Source: Hymenobacter roseosalivarius DSM 11622 (GTDB taxonomy: Bacteria > Bacteroidota > Bacteroidia > Cytophagales > Hymenobacteraceae). Taken from it: a stretch of DNA of 64,000 bases. This document shows positions 16,991 to 24,147 of this stretch, piece by piece. Both the position numbers and the translations under genes were made by a program. Below the pieces are notes generated by a model. That model was not told the origin of the DNA. It saw nothing but the letters and a program-made list of their open reading frames with translations, and ran no database searches. The stretch covers positions 124,001 through 188,000 of the forward strand of contig NZ_FWWW01000091.1 in assembly GCF_900176135.1 (NCBI RefSeq), read 5' to 3'. Numbering within the stretch: position 1 is the stretch's first letter; each line of letters begins with the position of its first letter.

Positions 16991-18238
16991 GTGAAGAACG
17001 AAGTTGTGATTACTCAGAATAGAACCCAACACCCCACCTCAGTACTGCCCCAAACACAAGCCCCGCTCACCAGTGGATTGGTGTGGCTGATGGCCATTAC
17101 CTGCGGCCTGGTGGTAGCCAATATCTACTACAATCAACCGCTGCTGGTTGAGATTGGCCGCACCTTTCAGGTGTCGGATAGCCGCGTGAGCCTGGTGGCG
17201 ACCATCACGCAGGTGGGCTACACGCTGGGCCTGCTGTTTGCCGTGCCGCTCGGCGACAAAGTGGAGCGCAAAGGGCTGATTCTGTTGCTGCTGCTGTGCG
17301 CGGCCGCCTGTCTGGGCGGGGCGGCACTCGCGCCTTCGTTCGCGGTGCTGGTGGCGGCCAGCCTCCTGATCGGCATCTTTTCGGCCGTGCCTCAGCTGCT
17401 GGTGCCCATGGCTGCTTCGCTGGCCACCGACGCTGAGCGGGGCAAGGTGGTGGGCAAAGTGATGAGCGGCTTGTTGATCGGGATTCTGCTCTCGCGCACT
17501 CTCAGCGGCTACGTGGGGGCGCATTTTGGCTGGCGCACCATGTTTGGCGGCGGCTCGCTGATGATGCTGGGCCTGGTGGCCGTACTGGCGCTGCGACTGC
17601 CGCGCAACCAACCCTCTTTTCGGGGTACTTACGGCAGTCTGATGAAGTCTCTGCTGACCCTTACCCAAGAGTTACCTACCCTGCGCCGTTCCTCGCTGGT
17701 AGGCGCGTGCATGTTTGGCGGACTCACCGTGTTCTGGACGACGCTGGTGTTTTTCCTGGAAGGCGCACCCTATTTTTACAAAAGTGACGTGGTGGGCTTC
17801 TTCGGGGTGGTCGGGGCATGTGGGGCACTGGCAGCCCCGCTGGCGGGCAAGCTGGCTGATAAGCGAGGCTCTGACTACGCCCTGAGCATGGGTATTCTGC
17901 TGGCCCTGGGGGCTTATTTGCTGCTGGGCGTGAGCGGCGTGTATCTGGCGGGCCTGGTACTGGGCATCATTCTGCTAGATGTTGGGCAGCAGGTAACCCA
18001 CATTTCCAACCAGTCGCGCATCTTCTCCTTACTTCCCGAAGCCCGCAGCCGCCTGAATACGGTGTATATGACCAGTTCCTTCATCGGTGGGTCGCTGGGG
18101 TCGCTGGTGGGGGGGCTGGCGTGGGCGCATTGGCAGTGGCCGGGCGTGTGTGCTACGGGGCTGCTGTTCGTGGCGGCGGCTTTCCTGCTGAATCGGTTTT
18201 ATGGTCGGGCGAAATTACCCTGGCATGTAGCTGAGTAG
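16991..18238 (+). CDS. MFS transporter, drug/arabinose-efflux type
   Basis: This 12-helix major facilitator (415 residues) has the signature NIYYNQPLL near the first helix and the loop 2-3 motif GDKVERKG, both typical of the ynfM/ydhP-like export branch. No substrate-determining motif is recognisable. The first in-frame start is a GTG at 16991, which gives a 27-residue polar tail before the first helix; no earlier ATG is available. It is convergent with nothing nearby and is probably transcribed alone. It should export a small organic molecule across the inner membrane. Confidence 0.85.
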   Translation: MKNEVVITQNRTQHPTSVLPQTQAPLTSGLVWLMAITCGLVVANIYYNQPLLVEIGRTFQVSDSRVSLVATITQVGYTLGLLFAVPLGDKVERKGLILLLLLCAAACLGGAALAPSFAVLVAASLLIGIFSAVPQLLVPMAASLATDAERGKVVGKVMSGLLIGILLSRTLSGYVGAHFGWRTMFGGGSLMMLGLVAVLALRLPRNQPSFRGTYGSLMKSLLTLTQELPTLRRSSLVGACMFGGLTVFWTTLVFFLEGAPYFYKSDVVGFFGVVGACGALAAPLAGKLADKRGSDYALSMGILLALGAYLLLGVSGVYLAGLVLGIILLDVGQQVTHISNQSRIFSLLPEARSRLNTVYMTSSFIGGSLGSLVGGLAWAHWQWPGVCATGLLFVAAAFLLNRFYGRAKLPWHVAE

Positions 18239-18349
18239 CACTAGGAAGAAAGCTGTGCTGGCCCGGATACCGCCCGGCTCAGAATAAAAGTCGTGGGTGG
18301 GCTTGACGGATACCCTCCCAGTCGTTGTTCTTGCCTAAAAATCAGGCTT

Positions 18350-18748
18350 ATGCTCCCCAAAGACCTTACCCGCGACCTAAAAAGCCGTCTGAATATGCTG
18401 GCGGGCCAGCTCCACGGCCTCGTCAGAATGCTGGATGCCGATGCCGAGCCGGAACAGGTGCTAAGGCAGTTTAAGGCCGTTGGCAGCGGCCTGAGTAGCG
18501 CGGAGCACCTGCTGCTGGATGAGGTATTTCGCAAAGGTCTGGCCCTGCAAATCGTGGACGTGGTAGGAGCCTGCCCCGGCGACTGCCAGGACGCCGAGCG
18601 CATCGAGCAGTTGCGGCGGCAGTTCCCCACCCTCACCGAAAACGAGCTAACGCAGAAAATGCGCGAGCTGCGCGAAATTGGCGGGCGGCTGGAGCAGCAT
18701 AATGCGAGGGTGGAAGCCGAAGAAAAAGAAAAAAATAAGCTTGACTGA
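18350..18748 (+). CDS. DUF156/CsoR-FrmR-like helical regulator lacking the usual metal ligands
   Basis: The first 70 residues (LTRDLKSRLNMLAGQLHGLV, then DADAEPEQVLRQFKAV) match the helical core of CsoR/RcnR/FrmR repressors. The Cys-His-Cys ligands of CsoR fall on Glu, Glu/Asp-type and Gly/Leu positions here, so the standard copper site is absent. Two cysteines occur later in CPGDC, followed by a charged helical tail. I start at the ATG at 18350; the upstream extension is not family-like. It lies 56 bases before the thioredoxin-like gene and probably heads a small operon. The assignment is by pattern and is moderate. Confidence 0.6.
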   Translation: MLPKDLTRDLKSRLNMLAGQLHGLVRMLDADAEPEQVLRQFKAVGSGLSSAEHLLLDEVFRKGLALQIVDVVGACPGDCQDAERIEQLRRQFPTLTENELTQKMRELREIGGRLEQHNARVEAEEKEKNKLD

Positions 18749-18804
18749 TACCCTGGGTAGCGCAGCACCTTTGTCTCAGTATCTCACTCTTTACTATCAA
18801 GAAC

Positions 18805-19077
18805 ATGAAGCGTACAGTAGAAATATTCACGGCCGGCTGCCCCTTTTGCGAACCCGTCGTGGAATTGGTCCAGACCGTCGCCTGCAACAGCTGCGAGGTA
18901 AGCACGCACAACCTGGCCGATGCCGTAGCCGGTAGCGAAGCGCTGCGAAAAGCGCGCGAGTACGGGGTACAAGCCTTACCGGCCGTGGCCGTCAACGGCG
19001 TCCTGTTAGCCTGCTGCCAAAGCGAGGGCATTACCAGAGAAACCCTGAAGCAGGCCGGCATCGGGCAGGCCGCGTAG
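18805..19077 (+). CDS. Small thioredoxin/glutaredoxin-like protein
   Basis: The 90-residue protein has the redox motif TAGCPFCEPV at residues 9-18 and the cis-proline segment VQALPAVAVNG, the minimal thioredoxin fold. A further Cys pair occurs at LLACCQ, plus CNSC in the middle, so it is unusually rich in cysteine. Related short proteins are found in metal (often mercury) resistance or redox clusters. It lies between a CsoR-like regulator and a secreted Cys-rich protein, which supports a metal or thiol-stress role. No signal peptide is seen, so it should be cytoplasmic. Confidence 0.8.
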   Translation: MKRTVEIFTAGCPFCEPVVELVQTVACNSCEVSTHNLADAVAGSEALRKAREYGVQALPAVAVNGVLLACCQSEGITRETLKQAGIGQAA

Positions 19078-19165
19078 CTGTTCCCGCGTTCCGTGGGGCA
19101 CGGCCTGCGTTTCCTTATCTGCCTGGCTGCCGTATCCAGTAGGCTCACCCTTAGCTCTTTATCGC

Positions 19166-19366
19166 ATGAAACAAAAAGTGTTGTTGCTCAGTACAGCGGT
19201 CCTGCTATCAGCTGGTGGGGCGCTATTTGGCTTCACAAGCCCCGCTAAAACGGCGGATTGCCCCCTCAAGGGCACACCGGAGTGCCCGTTGGTAAAAGAC
19301 TGCTCGGACAAGGGCACTGCCGCCTGCACCCTGGCCGGCGTACCGGCCTGTTGCGCCAGGAAATAG
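19166..19366 (+). CDS. Small secreted cysteine-rich protein
   Basis: This 66-residue product has a clear signal peptide (MKQKVLLLSTAVLLSAGGAL) and a mature part of about 40 residues with seven cysteines (CPLK, ECPL, DCSD, ACTL, ACCARK). I do not recognise the family. The spacing of the cysteines suggests metal binding or disulphide-stabilised structure in the periplasm. It follows the thioredoxin-like gene by 88 bases and ends before a good terminator, so it completes the small operon. Confidence 0.65.
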   Translation: MKQKVLLLSTAVLLSAGGALFGFTSPAKTADCPLKGTPECPLVKDCSDKGTAACTLAGVPACCARK

Positions 19367-19391
19367 CTCGGGGCAGGAGTAAAGTCAGGCT

Positions 19392-19438
19392 TGGGCCGGA
19401 TAGCAACGTAAGGTTGCTGTTCCGGCCCAGGCTTTTTT
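19392..19438 (+). terminator. Intrinsic terminator
   Basis: TGGGCCGGA (19392-19400) pairs with TCCGGCCCA (19421-19429); an inner AGCAAC/GTTGCT pair extends the stem, and six T follow at 19433-19438. It ends the regulator-thioredoxin-Cys-rich operon and abuts the stop of the convergent brkB-like gene. Confidence 0.85.
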
Positions 19439-20396
19439 ACCCTCTTATATCCTTCACGCCTTCTTCGCTGACATCGACCAGCCGGTAGCGCACAGCCGAT
19501 TTTTTGGGTTTAATATCCATGCCGACGTAGTGGGCGTACACTTTCGTGAAACAGGCCCCGAAGTAGAAAATCATGGCCGAGTAAAATACGAACAGCAGCA
19601 CCAGCACAATGCTGGAAGCCGGCCCATAAATGGGGCCTAAATTGCGGGGCACCAGCAGATAGCCTAAGATCAACTCACCAATGTCAATGAAGACAGCTGT
19701 TAAAATTGCCCCCCGCAGCACCGCCCGCCAAGGAACGTAGGCGCTGCTCAGGTTGCGGAACGTGACGGCAAACCAAGTAGACAGAATCAGCAGGGACGTC
19801 AGCAGGCTCAGGCCCTGAAACAAGTAATAGCCAAATGTGGCGTCGAAGTCGCGGGTGTAGTCGGCTAAGAAAGCCAGCACGGCATCAGTCAGAAAGGCCA
19901 GCAGCGTAAGCAGGGCTGTGGCCAGTAACACGCCCAAAGAACGGACCCGCTCGTGCAGCACCTTGTGAAATTTACCCTCATTACGTTGGGGCCGCACTTT
20001 CCAGAGCTGGTTGAGGGAGTGCTGAATAACCACAAATAGAGTAGTGGCTATAAAAACCAAAAAGGCCGAACCGAGCCACGTCATCAGGTGGCTGCGCTCA
20101 ATATTGCCCACGTTTTGCAGAATTTGCTCTACCAGCCCCGCCGCCGGGAGGCCCAGCAGCTCTGATAATTTATGCAGCAGCAGCCCGCGCACCGTGGAAG
20201 CCGAATAAATGGCCCCCAGCACTTGAATGAGGATAATAAGGATGGGCGGCAGGGCAAACGTGGTGAAAAAAGCCGTGGCCGCGCCCAGGCGCAACGGGTC
20301 GTTGGCCGCCAGCTCCTGGGCCGCGCGCCGGAGCAGAACAAAAAAATCGGTCCAGACTTTGCGCCGGGGCTGACCCGGCTCGCGTACTTTTGCCAT
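19437..20396 (-). CDS. YihY/BrkB family inner membrane protein
   Basis: This 319-residue protein has six predicted membrane helices and the family signatures RLGAATAFFTTFALPPILI near the N-terminus and SSIVLVLLFVFYSAMIFYFGA near the C-terminus. The family was once thought to be RNase BN but is a membrane protein of uncertain, possibly transport, function. The ATG at 20396 is 42 bases from the divergent DUF2062 gene, so the two promoters share this gap. Confidence 0.92.
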   Translation of the reverse strand: MAKVREPGQPRRKVWTDFFVLLRRAAQELAANDPLRLGAATAFFTTFALPPILIILIQVLGAIYSASTVRGLLLHKLSELLGLPAAGLVEQILQNVGNIERSHLMTWLGSAFLVFIATTLFVVIQHSLNQLWKVRPQRNEGKFHKVLHERVRSLGVLLATALLTLLAFLTDAVLAFLADYTRDFDATFGYYLFQGLSLLTSLLILSTWFAVTFRNLSSAYVPWRAVLRGAILTAVFIDIGELILGYLLVPRNLGPIYGPASSIVLVLLFVFYSAMIFYFGACFTKVYAHYVGMDIKPKKSAVRYRLVDVSEEGVKDIRG

Positions 20397-20438
20397 GCGC
20401 CTCGCGTACTATCTCGGGCGCGGGGCCGTTCGGTGCGA

Positions 20439-21011
20439 ATGGCGAAGATAGCGCGCCGCCGCGTCATTCTGCTTTTCCCTTTGTTTAAACCTCCTGCTGT
20501 TTTGTCTGGTCTGCCCGTCCGTCCGTCTGCTGCGCCGCGCCCTGTCGGCTGGATGCGCCGCCGGGTGCTCAATCCGCTGCTGGGTGTGCTGCGACAGGGT
20601 CTTTCACCCACGCAGCTGGCCCTCACGGTGGCGCTGGGAGTGGCGTTTGGGCTAATTCCAGTCCTGGGAGTCACTACGCTGTTCAGCACCTTCGCGGCCG
20701 TGCGGCTGCGCCTGAACGTGGCCGCCCTGCTGCTCATCAGCCACCTGATGAGCCCATTGCAGCTGCTGCTGCTCATTCCGCTGCTTCAGCTCGGAGCCCG
20801 CGTAGTAGGCGATGGCACGGATACTGAGCTAACCCTGACGCAGTTGCAATACTTACTCAGCACCGACTGGATGGAAGCGGCCCAATTACTCTGGCGCGCT
20901 ACCCTGGGGGGCTTTTTGCTGTGGCTGCTGGGCTCCCTGGTATTGGTGCCCGGCCTGTTTTATGGATTGCGGCCGGTATTTGACCGCATGGCGCGCCGGC
21001 AGGCAAAGTAG
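20439..21011 (+). CDS. DUF2062 domain membrane protein
   Basis: The 190-residue protein carries a DUF2062 domain: LGVLRQGLSPTQLALTVALG, FGLIPVLGVTTLF, and LLLISHLMSPLQLLLLIPLLQ. Three to four membrane helices are expected. Family members are often found with glycosyltransferases, but none is adjacent here. I place the start at the ATG at 20439, because the longer frame upstream overlaps the divergent brkB-like gene and reads as its antisense. One copy of the dispersed 12-mer lies in the coding sequence at 20906-20917, read as LGGFLL. Confidence 0.85.
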   Translation: MAKIARRRVILLFPLFKPPAVLSGLPVRPSAAPRPVGWMRRRVLNPLLGVLRQGLSPTQLALTVALGVAFGLIPVLGVTTLFSTFAAVRLRLNVAALLLISHLMSPLQLLLLIPLLQLGARVVGDGTDTELTLTQLQYLLSTDWMEAAQLLWRATLGGFLLWLLGSLVLVPGLFYGLRPVFDRMARRQAK

Positions 21012-21021
21012 CCATTTCGTA

Positions 21022-21954
21022 CTACTCGCTACGCTTATAGATGGGCTCGTTCTGATAGAAATAGTGGCTCAACGGCTCCTCCGAATCGGGGTTAATGAGC
21101 ACGATATCAACGAACTGATGACTGGCGTCGAGGTGGTGCTGGATAACAGCCCCTACTTCCTGCAGAAAAGCGGTGTCTTCGCCTTCCACCTCAAAGCCTA
21201 AAAGCAGCCGAGCCGGCTCGGCGCTATCAGGCAGCTGCATCTGCGCCAGGTAGATAGCCCGAATCAGGGGCTGGCCGGCCGCGTACGTGCTCAGCGACTC
21301 CACGAGCGCCGTCGGGAACTCAGCGGGCTGGCCCAGTAGTATTTGGGTATCTGGTGGTATCTGGTGGGCGGGAGCTTCAAACAGGTGACCCGATAATAAT
21401 TCGGCTACTTCATTAGCCATGAATAGTTTGCCCAAGCTGGAAAACGGATTCAGGGCGCAGTCAGCACCTTGCACCATCTGAAACAAATCGAAGCCCGACA
21501 AACGCAGGTAAGGCACTTCCTCCTTTACTACGTTGCTATCGAAAATGCGCTCCGGGGCCGTAAAAACCGGAATCTTGCCGTCGTGCAGCACCTGTAGCTG
21601 TACTTCCATGTTCTGGGTTACGGGTATCTCACCGGCTGGCTGCCCTTCCTGGGGCTGGGTCAGCACCAATACATCTTCCTGCAGCAAAGCGCGGTAGAAA
21701 TCGGGGCGGGCATCGGGGTCGGCGGCGGCCAGAAGCAGCATTTCTTCGAGGCGATTCAGGGGCTCGAAGGCGGGCATCGGGGGTGGGGGGGGCGGTAGAG
21801 TTGGCGCAGGGGGCGTCGGCACTACGGGTGAGGTAAAATTGGCCCCCTTGTAGCGCGGCCCGGTAGCCGGGGTGCCGCTCACAGGGGTAGCGGCTGGCGG
21901 AGCCGGGGTTTCAGTAGCTTGTTTCTTGGCTTTCAGAAAGTCGAACAGACCCAT
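21022..21954 (-). CDS. SseB-like (enhanced serine sensitivity) protein
   Basis: The protein has 310 residues. After a short MGLFDFLKAKKQ start comes a Pro/Thr/Ala-rich, probably disordered linker with a polyproline run (about residues 17-62). SseB N-terminal (NRLEEMLLLAAADPDARPDF to SLGKLFMANEVAELL) and C-terminal domains follow, the latter containing LGQPAEFPTALVESL. SseB relieves serine sensitivity in E. coli through an unclear mechanism. The protein is probably cytoplasmic. The proline-rich linker is longer than in typical SseB. It is a single-gene unit, convergent with the DUF2062 gene. Confidence 0.88.
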   Translation of the reverse strand: MGLFDFLKAKKQATETPAPPAATPVSGTPATGPRYKGANFTSPVVPTPPAPTLPPPPPPMPAFEPLNRLEEMLLLAAADPDARPDFYRALLQEDVLVLTQPQEGQPAGEIPVTQNMEVQLQVLHDGKIPVFTAPERIFDSNVVKEEVPYLRLSGFDLFQMVQGADCALNPFSSLGKLFMANEVAELLSGHLFEAPAHQIPPDTQILLGQPAEFPTALVESLSTYAAGQPLIRAIYLAQMQLPDSAEPARLLLGFEVEGEDTAFLQEVGAVIQHHLDASHQFVDIVLINPDSEEPLSHYFYQNEPIYKRSE

Positions 21955-22132
21955 AATACGAAGTGACTTGAGGTGGCAAGCTAAGGAGGATTGCCGAGGA
22001 AAAACGCGAAAAAGTGCCTCCAGCCGCCGAATGAAAGAATAGACTGTGGCTTATTTAAGCTATAAATCAGAAGCTTATAGCGCTTTTGAATAACGATGGC
22101 GACGCGAACACGCGTTTCTACCCATACCTGAG

Positions 22133-22558
22133 CTATTGCCCGTCGCTGCCGGCGCAGCCCTGGAGCCGCTCCGATACCTCCCGAATCGTGTACGGCTCGC
22201 CTTTATTTCCCCACGACGACTGCACGAAGTTCAGCAGGTTAGTGATTTCCGAGTCGGTGAGGTCTTCGTGGCCGGGCATCACCTGATTGAACGCAATGCC
22301 ATTGACTACCATCGGCCCATTTACCCCCCGGCGCACCAAACAGGCCAGACCGCTACGGTTTTGGGCCACGTAGTCGGCACCGGCCAGGGGTGGGATGAGG
22401 CGGCGCAGTCCCTGGCCTTCGTCGCCGTGGCAGTGGGCGCAATGCTGGGCATAGAGCTTGGCACCGGCATTCTGGCGCTCCGTAAAGCAGCCTGCGGCTA
22501 GTGTTCCGGCCGCCAAAAAGCCCCCCAGCCGCAGCCAGTCCGCCGCGCGCCACCTCAT
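22133..22558 (-). CDS. Single-heme cytochrome c lipoprotein
   Basis: A lipoprotein signal (GGFLAAGTLAAGC) is followed by the heme-binding motif CAHCH and an axial Met in NQVMPGHEDL, as in class I cytochromes c. Its ATG overlaps the end of the SCO gene by four bases (22555-22558), showing translational coupling. It probably shuttles electrons in the periplasm, linked to the SCO protein that helps build the copper centre of cytochrome oxidase. The C-terminus ends in a Gly/Ser tail. One copy of the dispersed 12-mer lies in the signal-peptide codons (22515-22526). Confidence 0.92.
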   Translation of the reverse strand: MRWRAADWLRLGGFLAAGTLAAGCFTERQNAGAKLYAQHCAHCHGDEGQGLRRLIPPLAGADYVAQNRSGLACLVRRGVNGPMVVNGIAFNQVMPGHEDLTDSEITNLLNFVQSSWGNKGEPYTIREVSERLQGCAGSDGQ

Positions 22559-23250
22559 AGAGCGGCCTGAGCGGTAGTTTCGGCTTCTTCTTTCAGCAGC
22601 ACGGGCAAATCCTCGATCAGACGCGCCACCTCGTCGGGGTTCATGCCGTCGTACACGCCCCGAATGCGGCGCTGGGAATCAATGAGGGTGAAGGCCCCGC
22701 TGTGGGCAAACCCGCCGGCTAACGACGCGTCTTTCTGGGCCGAGACATAGTAGGCGCGGGCCAGGCTGAAAATAGTATCGTGGGATGCGGTGGCGAAGTG
22801 CCAGCGGCTGGCATCCTGTACGCCCAGGCGCTGGGCGTAGTCGCGCAGCACCGCCACCGAATCGTGCTCAGGATCAATGGTATGCGACAGAAACAGCACC
22901 CGCGGGTTGTCCTTGAATTTCTCATACACGCGCAGCATTTCGCTCTGCATTTTGGGGCAGATACTCGGGCAGGTGGCGAAGAAGAAATCGGCCACGTACA
23001 CCTTGTTTTTGAAGGTGTCGTTGGTGATGGTGGCGCTGTCCTGGTCGGTTAGTGTGAAGGCCGGAATGGTGGCGTACAGCGTGTCGGCCGGGCCGCCATC
23101 GGCGCGCGGTACTACCTGCCGCTCCCCAATATAAGGCAGACGATCAAGGGCAGCAGTATCCGGTTTGCTTTGGCAAGCACTTAGTACAAGGAGTGCGCCG
23201 CCAATAAGCAAGGCCCCCCGACGGGCGCGGGTGAAAAGAAAGAACATCAT
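22555..23250 (-). CDS. SCO1/SenC family copper-binding protein
   Basis: SCO proteins deliver copper to, or reduce, the CuA site of cytochrome c oxidase. The motif FFATCPSICPKM gives the CxxxC copper ligands, and the distant His lies in GFAHSGAFTLID. The N-terminus is a lipoprotein signal (GGALLVLSAC), so the domain faces the periplasm. Its start overlaps the preceding lipoprotein gene by four bases and its end overlaps the cytochrome gene by four bases, so the three form one tightly coupled operon. Confidence 0.95.
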   Translation of the reverse strand: MMFFLFTRARRGALLIGGALLVLSACQSKPDTAALDRLPYIGERQVVPRADGGPADTLYATIPAFTLTDQDSATITNDTFKNKVYVADFFFATCPSICPKMQSEMLRVYEKFKDNPRVLFLSHTIDPEHDSVAVLRDYAQRLGVQDASRWHFATASHDTIFSLARAYYVSAQKDASLAGGFAHSGAFTLIDSQRRIRGVYDGMNPDEVARLIEDLPVLLKEEAETTAQAAL

Positions 23251-23684
23251 TTTTTGGACGAATTAGACGAATTACCAGCCTGCGTACCAAGTACCAGGCG
23301 AGCTGAATCAATGCTGTTCTGCATCAAACGCCCCACGGAGTCGATTTTGTGCTCCTGGGTGGCAAAATAGGCCATTACCTGCTCGTGAGCCACGGTGTCG
23401 GCGGGGCGGCGGTACTGGTGCATCCAGCCCATCATGGCCGCGTCGGCCCGTAGCAGAGAGCGGCGGCGGCGACCGGCTTCAGTAGTATCAGGCAGAGTGG
23501 CGCGCTGGAGCTGCTGGCGCAGCATGTACAGCTGATCCATCTGGGCCATTAGCTCATCATGCTTGGCCATAACGGCTTTTTCGGCAGCTTCGGCCTGCTG
23601 CTCCTCGCTTTGCAGCGACAGGCAGGCGGGTAAAAGAAAAGCGGCCAGCAGGTAGCAGAGCAGGAGGGAAGCGGAGGGTTTCAC
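23247..23684 (-). CDS. Small helical lipoprotein, first gene of the SCO operon
   Basis: I start this at the GTG at 23684, which gives a lipoprotein signal (LLCYLLAAFLLPAC) at the right distance. The longer open frame to 23792 has no signal and is not favoured. The mature part, about 120 residues, is helical with EQQAEAAEKAVMAKHDELMA and many charged residues. I do not recognise a defined function; similar genes are found beside SCO genes in Hymenobacter-type genomes. It overlaps SCO by four bases. Confidence 0.65.
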   Translation of the reverse strand: MKPSASLLLCYLLAAFLLPACLSLQSEEQQAEAAEKAVMAKHDELMAQMDQLYMLRQQLQRATLPDTTEAGRRRRSLLRADAAMMGWMHQYRRPADTVAHEQVMAYFATQEHKIDSVGRLMQNSIDSARLVLGTQAGNSSNSSKK

Positions 23685-24147
23685 GGGGCAAAAGTACGGC
23701 AGGAATGCTTGGGACGCACAGTCAGCCCCTATAACAAGCTGGCGGCCCAAACCTCCCATGGAATAAGCCGAATCTGGCTCAAGTACCGTCATAAAAACTC
23801 TTTAGAATTACTGCGGTTGCTGCAAAACCGTGCAGGAAGCACCTGGGGGGCTTTTTCAAGCTTCTTCAGCAGCTTTCGCGGCTGCCTGATTTCAGGCTAT
23901 GTGGAGTTGGCCGCGTAAGTCCTGCTCGTCTGACGCACCTGGGGGGCTTTTTCAGGTTCCCCTGACGGTGGCGCTTGGCGTGGGCCTTAAAAACTTGCCT
24001 ACACTAGGTTGCACGCCGGTTCCCAGCCCGGAAACCAATTGATGCATTACTGCTTACTTTACGAGTAAACTGAAAGCCGTTGATACAACGTAACTGATGA
24101 GGTTATTTCCAGCTTATCTTCCCGCTGCCTGAGCAGCTGGTCAAATC
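23685..24147. repeat. Intergenic region with a 20-bp direct repeat
   Basis: No gene is supported in these 463 bases. The 20-base sequence GCACCTGGGGGGCTTTTTCA occurs twice in the same orientation, at 23839-23858 and 23935-23954, and each copy contains the dispersed 12-mer. The region is the divergent gap between the SCO operon and the HTCS gene, so it should hold both promoters, but I cannot identify them with confidence. Confidence 0.7.
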
